Assembly (NCBI RefSeq): GCF_023703795.1
Contig: NZ_CP098518.1
Location: 310,001 to 374,000, forward strand
Source: Haloplanus sp. HW8-1
GTDB taxonomy: Archaea > Halobacteriota > Halobacteria > Halobacteriales > Haloferacaceae
Direction of reading: 5' to 3'
Length of the DNA: 64,000 nucleotides
Part shown: positions 8,002-16,935 of the stretch, piece by piece
Position numbering within the stretch: the first letter of the stretch is position 1
Layout of the letters: each line of letters opens with the position of its first letter
Notes under the pieces: model-generated
Told to the model about the DNA's origin: nothing
The model's input: the letters and a program-made list of their open reading frames with translations, nothing else
Database searches by the model: none
Translations under genes and position numbers: made by a program

Positions 8002-8285
8002 TCCATGTCAAGTCCGATGCCCTCCGCGGGACGGAGCTTCGATTCAACGAACTCAAGCGCGCCACGGCCGGTCGCTCGAAGACGCTCTCGGACGTGCTGG
8101 AGGTGCTTGGGGAGAAAGACCTCATCACCCGCCGCACCGAAGAAGCGGCGCCGATCGCCGCCTACTGCCGACTCTCCGAGAAAGGAGAGACGCTTCTCGA
8201 CCACCTCGAGGAGGTGAGTGCGTGGGCCGTGGAGTGGATGGACGGAGTCGACGATCCGGACGACCGCTTCCCACGATTCGAGTAA
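7998..8285 (+). CDS. HxlR-type winged-helix regulator, N-terminally truncated
   Basis: About 95 residues from a TTG at 7998. RFNELKRATAGRSKTLSDVL, KDLITRRTEE and YCRLSEKGETLLDHLEE are typical of the HxlR DNA-binding domain. The usual first 20-25 residues (Cys near the start, then the helix with a W before the first turn) are absent: the homology begins abruptly at DALRGTELRF, right where the upstream reductase ends. The reading frame upstream shows no HxlR-like sequence, so this looks like a deletion joining the two genes rather than a misplaced start. It may be inactive. HxlR regulators often control neighbouring oxidoreductases. Confidence 0.65.
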   Translation: MIHVKSDALRGTELRFNELKRATAGRSKTLSDVLEVLGEKDLITRRTEEAAPIAAYCRLSEKGETLLDHLEEVSAWAVEWMDGVDDPDDRFPRFE

Positions 8286-8348
8286 TCCGCCCGGACGACA
8301 CCCTCCGAGGAGCGAACGTTATGGGCCCCAGCGTCGAAACGTCCCGGT

Positions 8349-9266
8349 ATGACGGGGACGGCCGACGAGGTTCCGGCAGACATCGATCCGCAGGACGCCT
8401 TTCAGCTGTTTAGCCACGAGTTGCGACTCGAGATACTGTTTGCCCTCTGGGACGCGCCGGACTACTCCTTGCCGTTCTCGGAGATGCAGACGGCGGTCGG
8501 CGAACGCGACTCGGGGAAGTTCACCTACCACCTGGAGAAGCTCACCGGTCACTTCGTCGCGGAGATCGACGGCCAGTACGTCCTCCAGTATGCGGGCCAC
8601 CGCGTCGTCGACGCCATCCAGAGTGGGGTCTTTCACACCTCCCCGACCGTCGAGGCGGTCGCGGCCCCCGGTGTCTGTCCCACGTGTGGAGCCTCCCCGA
8701 CTTTCGACTACGACGATCACCTCGCGACGGTCACCTGCTCCTCGTGTGGGACGAAACTGATCGAGTATCCCTTCGATCCGGGCGGGTTCCAGGGCCGGTC
8801 TCTGGACGCGGCCATCGACGCCTTCGACGACCGGACGAAGTACAAGTGGCGCCTGGCCTCCGGCGGCGTCTGTTTCGTCTGTGCCGGTCGTGTCGCCGTA
8901 TCGTACGCCGAGTCACCTCACGAACTGGCGCGACACGACCGATACAACTCGTTTTTCGCCGAGGACCATCCCGCAGTCCTCCACTTGACCTGTCGGAACT
9001 GCAGTTTCTTCAGTTACGTCCCGGTCGGCGTCAGGCTGCTCGACAGTCCGCGCGTCGTCGGCGAACTCGCCATGCGCGGCGTCGACACCACGGACCGATT
9101 CCTGTGGGAACTCCCGTTCGTCACGGATCCCGACCGCCTGACGGTTCGGAGCCGCGATCCGTGGGAGGTCCTCGTCGAGGCCACGACGCCAAGCGGGACG
9201 CTCGCCGTTACGCTCGACGACGACGCCGCAGTCCGAGCCATCACCACTCGCCCGTCGGAGGGGTAG
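8349..9266 (+). CDS. ArsR-like winged-helix regulator with zinc ribbons
   Basis: A 305-residue protein. The N-terminus (AFQLFSHELRLEILFALWDA, then GKFTYHLEKL) is an ArsR-type winged helix. It is followed by a large C-terminal region with zinc-ribbon pairs: CPTCG and CSSCG near residues 114-140, CFVC near 178, and CRNC near 215. This layout is common in haloarchaeal transcription regulators of unknown target. The cysteine pairs suggest structural zinc or metal/redox sensing. It is codirectional with the PLP enzyme 100 bp downstream, a possible but unproved target. Confidence 0.8.
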   Translation: MTGTADEVPADIDPQDAFQLFSHELRLEILFALWDAPDYSLPFSEMQTAVGERDSGKFTYHLEKLTGHFVAEIDGQYVLQYAGHRVVDAIQSGVFHTSPTVEAVAAPGVCPTCGASPTFDYDDHLATVTCSSCGTKLIEYPFDPGGFQGRSLDAAIDAFDDRTKYKWRLASGGVCFVCAGRVAVSYAESPHELARHDRYNSFFAEDHPAVLHLTCRNCSFFSYVPVGVRLLDSPRVVGELAMRGVDTTDRFLWELPFVTDPDRLTVRSRDPWEVLVEATTPSGTLAVTLDDDAAVRAITTRPSEG

Positions 9267-9367
9267 AGAGGAGCGTCCGCTCCTGGGTCGGCGACGCGGT
9301 GGCGTGGGGCTTCCATCGACCATCGCCACCCGAGCGGTTAACTGGCCTCCCGGGACAGGGATACGAC

Positions 9368-10390
9368 ATGAGCGAGTACGACCGAGTCGACTCTCCCGAC
9401 GCGACCACCGTGTTCTCGTATCACGACCTCACGCCGCCACGGACGGCCGACGTGTACCGGGCGCGGTCGGTCGTCGACCGACATCTCCTGCGAACGCCGC
9501 TGGTTCGAAGCGAACCCCTGTCCGCCGAGTTCGACGCCGACGTCTACCTGAAACGGGAGGACACGCTCCCGACGGGGGCGTTCAAGGTTCGCGGTGGCCT
9601 CACCCTGGTTTCACGGCTCGACGCCGAGTTTCACGACCCCGGGCTGATCGCCGCCAGCACCGGGAACCACGGCCAGTCGGTCGCCTACGCCGGCCGCACC
9701 TTCGACGTGCCGGTGACCGTCGTCGTCCCGGAGGACGCCAACCCCTCGAAGGTGGCGGCCATGGAGCGACTCGGCGCCACGGTCCGCTTTCACGGCGACA
9801 CCTTCGACGAGGCTCGTGAACACGCCGAGACGCTGGCCGCAGAGGAGGGGTACCGGTACGTCCACTCGGCGAACGAACCGTCGCTCGTCGCCGGCGTCGG
9901 AACTGCCGGCCTCGAAGTCGTGGAGGACCTCCCCGACGTCGACTACCTGTTCTGTCCGGTCGGGGGCGGATCGAGCGCCGCCGGCTACTGTCTCACGGTC
10001 GGCGCCCTCACGGAGGCGACGGTGATCGGCGCCCAGTCGGAGGCCGCTCCGGCGATGCACCGGGCGTGGGCGGAGGGGATCCTCGAACCGCACGATCGGA
10101 TGGAGACGTTCGCCGAGGGCGTGGCCACGCGGGTCCCGTTCGCGCTGACGACGAGGTTACTCCGCGAACGACTCGATGACTTTCGACTCGTGAGCGAGGC
10201 GAGCATCGAACGTGGCGTCCGGGACCTGTACGCGGACGAGCGGATCCCGATGGAAGGTGCCTGTGCGACGAGTCTGGCGGCGATGCGTCAACTGTCGGAC
10301 GATCTCCGTGGATCGACGGTCGTGTTCCCCATCTCCGGCCGGAACGTCGACCCGGACACACTCGAATCGATCCTCGACGGTGCGGCGTAG
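9368..10390 (+). CDS. PLP-dependent threonine/serine dehydratase-like enzyme
   Basis: A 340-residue fold-type II PLP enzyme starting at the ATG at 9368. VYLKREDTLPTGAFKVRGG carries the Schiff-base lysine; STGNHGQSVAYAG binds the substrate carboxylate; CPVGGGSSAAGY is the glycine loop holding PLP phosphate. There is no C-terminal ACT-like regulatory domain, so it resembles catabolic (non-allosteric) threonine ammonia-lyases. It would deaminate threonine or serine to the 2-oxo acid. A hydroxyaspartate dehydratase or diaminopropionate lyase activity is possible for this family. Confidence 0.85.
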   Translation: MSEYDRVDSPDATTVFSYHDLTPPRTADVYRARSVVDRHLLRTPLVRSEPLSAEFDADVYLKREDTLPTGAFKVRGGLTLVSRLDAEFHDPGLIAASTGNHGQSVAYAGRTFDVPVTVVVPEDANPSKVAAMERLGATVRFHGDTFDEAREHAETLAAEEGYRYVHSANEPSLVAGVGTAGLEVVEDLPDVDYLFCPVGGGSSAAGYCLTVGALTEATVIGAQSEAAPAMHRAWAEGILEPHDRMETFAEGVATRVPFALTTRLLRERLDDFRLVSEASIERGVRDLYADERIPMEGACATSLAAMRQLSDDLRGSTVVFPISGRNVDPDTLESILDGAA

Positions 10391-10412
10391 GCACGCGGCT
10401 CGTATGGCCGTG

Positions 10413-10514
10413 TCAGGACCGCCGCGGATCGTCCCGTGGGGCGTCCTGACACTCCTCTAGGTGTTCGGGGAGGGACTCGACTCGGTTTCCACAGAAGGGG
10501 CACTCGGAGCGCAT
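10413..10514 (-). CDS. 33-residue zinc-finger micro-protein
   Basis: From an ATG at 10514 the frame encodes MRSECPFCGNRV followed by LPEHLEEC and an acidic/basic tail. The CPFCG plus a HxxxC pair is a plausible C2HC zinc-binding site. Such CPxCG micro-proteins are common in haloarchaea and some affect motility or biofilm, though nothing here assigns a role. It lies between the dehydratase and the MFS transporter on the opposite strand. Confidence 0.5.
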   Translation of the reverse strand: MRSECPFCGNRVESLPEHLEECQDAPRDDPRRS

Positions 10515-10685
10515 GTGTTGAGTCGGTGATCGTTCACGCCCTCCTGATTTGTACCTTCCGCCCGAATTATCTATTTTGGTAACAGTATCGCCGCTCCCAC
10601 CGGGAACGTGCGACCCTCCCGGCCGTCGGCGCTCGGTCAACCGGCAAACGCACAGCCCTTCACGTCCCTCTTAACCCTCTATACA

Positions 10686-11930
10686 GTGCGGAACACTGTG
10701 TCCCGTCTTCGTCGAGCGTTCCTCGGGCCGGTCGAGACCCTTCGCGGTGACGGTCGCGGGTGGATCCTCCTGACCGTCGCCGTCGGCTGGTTGTTCACGC
10801 TCGGCCTGCGATTTCTCATTCCCACGCTGCTCCCACAGGTTAAGGCCACCTTCGACCTCGACAACGCGGCTGCCGGTCTGGCCGTGACGGTCATCTGGGG
10901 CGGTTACGGGCTGATGCAGTTCCCCGCGGGGCTACTCGCCGACCGTCTCGGTGAGCGGGCCGTTCTCGCGACGAGCCTCGCGCTCAGTGCGGGCAGCCTC
11001 GCTCTCCTCGCGGCCGCACCGCTGTTCGTCGTCTTCCTCGCGGGGACGGCGGCGTTCGGCGTCGGTTCCGGGCTCTACGGCCCGGCCCGGGGCACCTCGC
11101 TCTCGAAGGCGTTCCCCCGGAACGACGGCACCGTGTTCGGCATCACGCTCGCGGCCGGGAGTCTCGGCTCCGCGGTCATCCCCCTCGCCGCGGGCACGGC
11201 CGTCGCCGCCGTCGGGTGGCGATTCCTCGTCGGGGGCACGGCGCCCGCCTTCCTGGTCGTCGCCGCCCTCGCTTGGACGACCCTCCCCGAACCCATCGAG
11301 TCGGGGACTCGCCCCGACGGTGGCGAGTCGGTCGTGGACGCTCGCACCCTCCGGGACGTGGTTCGGGACCTCCTCCGGGCACTCCGGAACCGGAACGTCC
11401 TCCTCGCCGGCGTGGCCGTCACGTTCTACCTGTTCGCCTTCCAGGGACTGACCGCGTTCCTGCCCACCTACCTCGTGACACACGAAGGCATCGATCAGGG
11501 CGTGGCCGGCGTGATCTTCGCACTGCTGTTCGTCGGCGGGGCGGTCAGTCAACTCGGGGTCGGCTCGGCGGCCGACCGGTACGGCCCGCGGCCCACCCTC
11601 GTCGCCGTCACGGCCGCCGCCGTCGTCACGCTCCTCGCCGTCCCCTTCGTCGACGGCCGTCTCGCCTGGAGTGTGCTGGTCTTACTCCTCGGCACGCGCA
11701 TGGCCCTCGCCCCGGTGACGAACTCCTACATCGTCGCGCGGCTTCCGGCCGACGTGCAAGGGGCCGCGTGGGGCTTCCTTCGCACCTGTCTGTTCATCGT
11801 CGGCTCCACCGGCTCCCTGTTCGTCGGCGCGATGGGCGACGCCGGCCGCTTCGACGCCGCCTTCCTCGCGCTCGGCGGCGTCACGGCAGTGGCAGTCGTC
11901 TGCTACGCCGGGCTCTCGCCACGGGCGTGA
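10686..11930 (+). CDS. MFS transporter
   Basis: About 414 residues with twelve predicted membrane segments. LLADRLGERAVLATSLALSA fits the loop 2-3 signature (DRxGxR) of the major facilitator superfamily, and AADRYGPRPTLVAVTAAAV is its repeat in the second half. The central loop (residues about 190-225) is cytoplasmic and charged. I chose the GTG at 10686 because it gives a short cytoplasmic N-terminus; an earlier ATG at 10608 would add a Pro/Ser-rich stretch with no membrane role. Substrate is unknown. Confidence 0.85.
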   Translation: MRNTVSRLRRAFLGPVETLRGDGRGWILLTVAVGWLFTLGLRFLIPTLLPQVKATFDLDNAAAGLAVTVIWGGYGLMQFPAGLLADRLGERAVLATSLALSAGSLALLAAAPLFVVFLAGTAAFGVGSGLYGPARGTSLSKAFPRNDGTVFGITLAAGSLGSAVIPLAAGTAVAAVGWRFLVGGTAPAFLVVAALAWTTLPEPIESGTRPDGGESVVDARTLRDVVRDLLRALRNRNVLLAGVAVTFYLFAFQGLTAFLPTYLVTHEGIDQGVAGVIFALLFVGGAVSQLGVGSAADRYGPRPTLVAVTAAAVVTLLAVPFVDGRLAWSVLVLLLGTRMALAPVTNSYIVARLPADVQGAAWGFLRTCLFIVGSTGSLFVGAMGDAGRFDAAFLALGGVTAVAVVCYAGLSPRA

Positions 11931-12002
11931 CTGGGCGACGTCGTGCTGTGGCCACCCGAAGAATCGGTGCGGGTCGTGGACGGGGCGTCGGGCCGACGGC
12001 TG

Positions 12003-12146
12003 CTACTCGTCGCCGCCGTCGGTCAACAGGTCGACCTCGACATCGCCTTCCGCCTCGAACTCGTCCGGCGTCCAGTCGTCGTCCTCGGCCTCGATATCTT
12101 CGGCACGCTCGTCCCACCGGATCGTACGCTCGGAGTGATGGCACAT
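12003..12146 (-). CDS. 47-residue acidic micro-protein
   Basis: An ATG at 12146 opens a frame encoding MCHHSERTIRWDERAEDIEA, then a run of Asp/Glu ending VDLLTDGGDE. The extreme acidity, strong codon bias and intact frame argue for a real haloarchaeal small protein. The MCHH start could bind a metal. Function unknown. It lies between convergently and divergently placed larger genes and is too short for many gene finders. Confidence 0.55.
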   Translation of the reverse strand: MCHHSERTIRWDERAEDIEAEDDDWTPDEFEAEGDVEVDLLTDGGDE

Positions 12147-12257
12147 GGAAACATCACCTATGGTGCCGTGAGGGCTCGACGCTCATAACCGTTCCGTGGG
12201 GGTCTCGCTTGCTGTCCAACCCCCGACCTTATTCGGCTCGCGCCCCCACCGTTGCCC

Positions 12258-12695
12258 ATGAGCGACGATCTAACGGCCGCGTTCGACGCGACGATCGACG
12301 AACTGCCGGCGTCGGTCGACCGGGCCGCAGTCCGACGGATGCACCTCGTGGCCCGCGTCCTCGACGACAGCCTTCGGATCCCGGGCACGGAGTTCCGGAT
12401 CGGACTCGACCCGGTCCTCGGCGTCGTCCCGGGTGCGGGCGACGCGGTGAGCGGCTGTCTCTCCCTGTATCTCGTTCTCGAATCGGCCCGTCTCGGCGTC
12501 TCCTACGGCACGCTGATCCGGATGCTCGCGAACATCGGGGTGGACGTCGCCGGCGGGTCGCTCCCCGTCGTCGGCGACCTCTTCGACGCCGTGTGGAAGG
12601 CCAACAGACGCAACTTCGATCTCGCCCTGGCCGATCTCGCGGCCGAGGGCCGTCGCGACCCCGCGAGCGATGCCGTCGAGATCGAGATCGAGTGA
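12258..12695 (+). CDS. DUF4112 family protein
   Basis: A 145-residue protein starting MSDDLTAAFDATIDELPASV. The conserved core RIPGTEFRIGLDPVLGVVPG followed by GDAVSGCLSLYLVLE and PVVGDLFDAVWKANRRN matches DUF4112, a small membrane-associated family found in bacteria and haloarchaea. Two hydrophobic segments are visible. No function has been assigned. Confidence 0.8.
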   Translation: MSDDLTAAFDATIDELPASVDRAAVRRMHLVARVLDDSLRIPGTEFRIGLDPVLGVVPGAGDAVSGCLSLYLVLESARLGVSYGTLIRMLANIGVDVAGGSLPVVGDLFDAVWKANRRNFDLALADLAAEGRRDPASDAVEIEIE

Positions 12696-12719
12696 CACTC
12701 GGTCGTTCGTCCGGCCGGG

Positions 12720-13787
12720 TCAAGTGGTCGCCCGCTCCTCCGTCGTCTCGAACGACGACCGGTCCAGCGGCGGTTCGTACACGCCCGTCTCGGTGACGAG
12801 GTAGTCGACGAGTTCCATCGGTGTCGGATCGAACGCCGGGTTGTACACCGGTGTCCCCGACGGCGCGTTGGGGGTGCCGTAGATCTCGCGCAGTTCCACC
12901 GGATCGCGCTCCTCGATCTCCACCTCGTCGGCGCTTCGCTCCGTGTCGACCGTCGAGTGAGGCGCCGCGACGACGAACGGGACGTCGTGACGGTCGGCGA
13001 CGACCGCCTGCTTGTACGTTCCGATCTTGTTGAAGACGACCCCCTGATCGCCGAACTGCTCGCCGCCGTCGAGCACGACCCGATCCGCGCCGACGACGAC
13101 GGCGTCGACCATCCCCTCCTGCATACACAGGCCGCTCGCGTTGTCGGGGATGAGCGTCACGTCGACGTCCCGCTCCCGGAGTTCGACGGTCGTGATGCGC
13201 GATCCCTGGTTGAGTGGGCGCGTCTCGTTGGCGATCACGGAGACCGTCTTTCCCGCCTCGTGTGCGGAGTAGACCACGCCGAGAGCGGTCCCCCAGTCGA
13301 CGGTCGCGAGGGCGCCAGCGTTGCAGTGGGTCATCACTGTCTCGCCGTCCGAAAGCAGCGTCGCACCGTGTGCCCCGAGCCGTCTGTTCCGCTCGACGTC
13401 GGCGTCGGCGATCCCCTTCGCGGCCGTCAGGGCCCGCTCCCGTGCCTCGGTGACCGACGAACACGCCCGGAGTTCGGCGAGGACGGTCTCGACTTCGCGG
13501 GCCAGATTTACCGCCGTCGGCCGTGCGGTCGCGACGGCCTCGGCGTCCGCGGCGACGGCGTCGAGGTAGGCCGCGAATCCGTCCTCGTCGGCCCGCCGTG
13601 CGGCGAGTGCCACCCCGAAGGCCCCCGCCGCACCGAGTGCGGGCGCGCCCCGGACCCGCAACCGCTCGATGCTCTCGACCAACTGTGGAACCGTCTCCGC
13701 GTGGTACGCCGTGTACTCCTCGGGGAGTTTCGTCTGATCGACCATCACGATGCAGTCGCGGTCGTCGTCCCACGCGATCGTTCGCAT
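12720..13787 (-). CDS. mtnA: MtnA-family sugar-phosphate isomerase
   Basis: A 355-residue protein of the eIF2B-like isomerase family. RVRGAPALGAAGAFGVALAA near residue 45, THCNAGALATVDWGTALG near 150 (catalytic Cys) and VGADRV near 230 (catalytic Asp), with FNKIGTY, are characteristic. Members isomerise 5-methylthioribose-1-phosphate in methionine salvage; archaeal relatives also act on ribose-1,5-bisphosphate or deoxy analogues. The sequence favours the MtnA type. I use the ATG at 13787, giving MRTIAWDDDRDCIVMVDQT. No other salvage genes are adjacent. Confidence 0.85.
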   Translation of the reverse strand: MRTIAWDDDRDCIVMVDQTKLPEEYTAYHAETVPQLVESIERLRVRGAPALGAAGAFGVALAARRADEDGFAAYLDAVAADAEAVATARPTAVNLAREVETVLAELRACSSVTEARERALTAAKGIADADVERNRRLGAHGATLLSDGETVMTHCNAGALATVDWGTALGVVYSAHEAGKTVSVIANETRPLNQGSRITTVELRERDVDVTLIPDNASGLCMQEGMVDAVVVGADRVVLDGGEQFGDQGVVFNKIGTYKQAVVADRHDVPFVVAAPHSTVDTERSADEVEIEERDPVELREIYGTPNAPSGTPVYNPAFDPTPMELVDYLVTETGVYEPPLDRSSFETTEERATT

Positions 13788-13851
13788 GGGCGACGATAGC
13801 ACGCCACCGGGCTTAACGTCTCCCTTCGTCCCCTGGCCCGCCGCTCGCGGC

Positions 13852-16167
13852 TCAGTCCGGCGGTCGCGTCGCCCCGTTCTCGACGTCGATGACCTCGATG
13901 CGTGTCCCACCGTCGGCGCCCTCGTCGACGGAGACCTCCCAGCCATGGGCGCCCGCGATGCGCTCGACGATTCGGAGGCCCAGCCCCGTCCCGTCCGATG
14001 CGGTCGAGTACCCCGTATCGAACACCGCCTCCCGGTCCGCCAGCGGGATTCCGGAGCCGTCGTCGGCCACGTAGAACCCCTCCGCCATGTCGCCGACGGT
14101 GATCGTCAGGCCGTCCGACGGTCGGCCCCCGGGGCTCCCGTGTTCCACGGCGTTCCGGAGCAGGTTCTCGATCACCTGTCGGAGCCGACTCCGGTCGGCC
14201 ACGAGCGTCCGCTCGGTCCGCACGTCGAGGGTCGCTCCCCCCGTCTCGACGGTTCGCCAGCAGGTTCGAACCAGGGCCGCCAGATCGACCGACTCCACCT
14301 CCCCAAGGGTGTCGCCCTCGCGGGCGAGCGTCAGGAGGTCCTCGATCAGCGTCTCCATCCGCTCGAGCGACCGCTGGACGGTGGGAAGATGTTCGTTGTC
14401 GCACTCCGCCATCGTCAGTTCGAGCTGCCCCATGGCCACGTTCAACGGCCCACGGAGGTCGTGCGAGAGGATGTTCGCGAAAGACTCCAAGTGTTCGTTC
14501 CGCCGGGCTAGTTCCCGTTCCCGGGCACGGAGTCGCTGGGTCCGCGAGACCTGTTCGAGCGCCGTGGCGAGGTTGCCGGCCAGGATCTTTCCCAGGACGA
14601 GATCCTGCTCGTCGAAGGCCGACGGCCTCGTCGATCCCGCGATCAGGAGGCCGTCCTGTCCGAGGGGTAAGTAGAGTTCGCTCCGCATCGCCGAGTCCGG
14701 GTCGTAGACGTCGGGGTCGTCACGGACGTCGTCGACGGCGAACGCCTCGCCGCGCTCGAAGCTCCGCCACGCGATGCTCCCCTCGCCGGTGAACGTCGGT
14801 GGTTCGCCGATGAGGTCGGCGAGGTCCTCGGTGTACGCCACGGGGACGAGCCCCGAGTCATCCTCGTCGCGGAGGTGGACGGAGTTCATCTCGAGACCCA
14901 GGATCTCGCGTGCCGCTTCGACGCCGATCTCGGCGACCCGCTCGCACCGATCGGCGGCCATCAACTCTTGTGTCGTCTCGTGCAACGCTTCGAGACGGCG
15001 CTCGCGCCGCACCCGCTCGGTGACGTCCCGCGAGATGCCCACCGCCCGTCGGCCCGGCGCCCCGTCCACGTCGACCGTGGCGCTGATCCAGCGGTACTCG
15101 CCCGTCTCGGGGTCCGGCACGGTGCGGTACTCGATCTCCCCCCGATCCCGGTCGCCCTCGATCAGTTCCCGGTGGAACCGTCGGAACGCCGCCCTGTCGT
15201 CCGGATGGACCGCCTTCTCGCAGTGTTCCTGCCACGTCGGTATCTCCTCGGGTCGGTGGTCGAAGAACCGCCCGTAGGTGCCGTGACGGACGACCGCTCC
15301 GGTGTCGAAGTCGATCTCGAAGACGATCGACTGCGTCTGGTCGAGTGCGAGTTGCATCCGCTCGCGCGCCCGGTCGAGTTTCCGCTCCCGTTCGTTGCGC
15401 TCGGTGACGTCGATGGCGATGCCGAGCACCGCATTCCCGTCTCCCTCGGTGACGTCGTACGGCAACAGCCGGGGTTCGAAGACGCGCGTCTCGCCCGTCG
15501 CGCCGGTCAGTTCGATCTCGGAGATGCGCTTTGATTCCCCCGTTTCGCGGATCTCCTCGGCGTCCCGCCGGAACCGTTCCGCCGACGCCTCGTCGAGGAC
15601 GTCCGTAACGGAGGCGCCTTCGAGGGCCTCGACGGTCGTGCCGTGAAACGCCGCCAGGGGCTCGTTCGCGAGCAGATACGTGCCGTCGTCGACGACGAAC
15701 AGGAAGTGTGACAGTGAGTCGACGATCTTCCGCAGGCGACGCTCGCTGCGTTCGACCAGCCGTCGCGAGCGGTCGTGTTCGACCGCGTTGAGGATCCGGT
15801 TTGCCAGCACGGCGTACTGGTCGGTGCCGGCCTCCTTCTGGAGGTAGTCGGTCACGCCCGCCGAGATGGCGTCGCTGGCGACCTCTTCGCTCCCCTTCCC
15901 GGTGAAGAGGATGAAAGGAAGTGAGGGATCCGTCTCGCGGACCGCCTCCAGGAACTCGATCCCGCTCCTCCCGGGCATGTCGTAATCCGAGACGACACAG
16001 TCGTACGCGTCCGTCGCGAGTCGATCCAGGGCCTCGGTTGCGTCGGTCGCCGTGTCGACGGCCAGTCGGACGTCTTCGCGTTCGAGGAAGGTGGCGGCCA
16101 GTTCGGCGAAGTCCGGGTCGTCGTCGACGTGCAGGACGCGAACGGGTTCCGAGGGGTCCCTGCTCAT
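13852..16167 (-). CDS. receiver-PAS-PAS-GAF histidine kinase
   Basis: A 771-residue soluble signal-transduction protein. In order: a CheY-like receiver (VRVLHVDDDP, phospho-acceptor in DCVVSDYDMPG near residue 57, FTGKGSEEVA); a PAS domain (about 150-270); a second PAS with PAC segment (about 280-400); a GAF domain (about 405-545); HisKA with ILSHDLRGPLN (His near 568); and an HATPase with ENLLRNAVEHG, DDGSGIP and GTGLGL. No membrane segment. A receiver at the N-terminus of a kinase is typical of haloarchaeal phosphorelay proteins; the signal is unknown. An upstream ATG at 16206 is less likely than the one at 16167. Confidence 0.9.
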   Translation of the reverse strand: MSRDPSEPVRVLHVDDDPDFAELAATFLEREDVRLAVDTATDATEALDRLATDAYDCVVSDYDMPGRSGIEFLEAVRETDPSLPFILFTGKGSEEVASDAISAGVTDYLQKEAGTDQYAVLANRILNAVEHDRSRRLVERSERRLRKIVDSLSHFLFVVDDGTYLLANEPLAAFHGTTVEALEGASVTDVLDEASAERFRRDAEEIRETGESKRISEIELTGATGETRVFEPRLLPYDVTEGDGNAVLGIAIDVTERNERERKLDRARERMQLALDQTQSIVFEIDFDTGAVVRHGTYGRFFDHRPEEIPTWQEHCEKAVHPDDRAAFRRFHRELIEGDRDRGEIEYRTVPDPETGEYRWISATVDVDGAPGRRAVGISRDVTERVRRERRLEALHETTQELMAADRCERVAEIGVEAAREILGLEMNSVHLRDEDDSGLVPVAYTEDLADLIGEPPTFTGEGSIAWRSFERGEAFAVDDVRDDPDVYDPDSAMRSELYLPLGQDGLLIAGSTRPSAFDEQDLVLGKILAGNLATALEQVSRTQRLRARERELARRNEHLESFANILSHDLRGPLNVAMGQLELTMAECDNEHLPTVQRSLERMETLIEDLLTLAREGDTLGEVESVDLAALVRTCWRTVETGGATLDVRTERTLVADRSRLRQVIENLLRNAVEHGSPGGRPSDGLTITVGDMAEGFYVADDGSGIPLADREAVFDTGYSTASDGTGLGLRIVERIAGAHGWEVSVDEGADGGTRIEVIDVENGATRPPD

Positions 16168-16298
16168 CGGTTCGGCTACTGGTGACGGTGGAATAACGGT
16201 TCGCATGCGAGTATCAGCGCTGAAAACCAGGTGCCGGCCGACGGATGTTCTGCCGTCCCACCAATCTATTTCCCGGTGCCCCGCACACGACTCGATAG

Positions 16299-16850
16299 AT
16301 GGCTCCCTACGAGGCCTTCGACGACGGCGTGGAAGTCCACGGCCGGACGATCCTCAGCGTCGTCGACGACGCGCTCGCCCGGTTTGCCGACTCCTATCGG
16401 GAGACGGCGTACGACACCCTCGCGGCCAACGGCATCGACGATCCGTCACCCGACGAGTGGTATCCCCAGCAGGCGTGGCTGGACACGTTCGCGGTCATCG
16501 CGGCGGAACTCGAACCCCACATTCTGGATCGTCTCGGCGAACAGATCCCCGACGTGGCCGACTGGCCGGACGAGCCCTCGTCCGTGGGCGACGGCCTGCG
16601 CGCCATCGACGAGGCCTACCGACGGAACCACCGCGGCGGCGACATCGGCCACTACCGCTACGAGTCGACCGGCGAGCGGACGGGCGAGGTGACCTGTAAG
16701 AACCCCTATCCCTGCGAGTTCGACCGGGGACTGATCCGCGCGACTGCGCGGGAGTACGCCCCCGTCGAGTCGTTCGTCTTCGTCGAGGAGCGGGGCGATC
16801 GGTGTCGGCGCGACGGCGACGACGCCTGTGTCTTCACCGTGTCGTGGTAG
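16299..16850 (+). CDS. conserved hypothetical protein, possibly ligand-binding
   Basis: A 183-residue soluble protein starting MAPYEAFDDGVEVHGRTILS. The C-terminal third has CKNPYPCEFDRGLIRATARE and then RCRRDGDDACVF, a Cys-containing layout reminiscent of V4R- or heme-NO-type sensor domains. I cannot place it with certainty. It converges with the GbsR/MarR regulator, with a large palindrome between their stop codons. Confidence 0.6.
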   Translation: MAPYEAFDDGVEVHGRTILSVVDDALARFADSYRETAYDTLAANGIDDPSPDEWYPQQAWLDTFAVIAAELEPHILDRLGEQIPDVADWPDEPSSVGDGLRAIDEAYRRNHRGGDIGHYRYESTGERTGEVTCKNPYPCEFDRGLIRATAREYAPVESFVFVEERGDRCRRDGDDACVFTVSW

Positions 16851-16863
16851 CGTCATACGGGTC

Positions 16864-16927
16864 ACTGTAAGTCATCACCGGTGGTTCGCCGAGACAGTCC
16901 GGCGAACCATCGGTAAACAGTTACAGT
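16864..16927. repeat. 64-bp nested palindrome between convergent genes
   Basis: Outer arms ACTGTAA (16864-16870) and TTACAGT (16921-16927) enclose an inner stem: ACCGGTGGTTCGCCG (16877-16891) pairs with 16900-16914 at 14 of 15 positions around an 8-nt loop. The position, just past one stop codon and 9 bp short of the convergent one, suits a bidirectional terminator or a dispersed palindromic element. I found no second copy in the window. Confidence 0.6.
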
Positions 16928-16935
16928 AATCCGTC

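Noticed and set aside
13852-16206. Large plus-strand frames opposite the histidine kinase
   Set aside because: The minus-strand reading contains receiver, PAS, GAF and kinase motifs; the plus frames are Arg/Pro/Ser-rich shadows.
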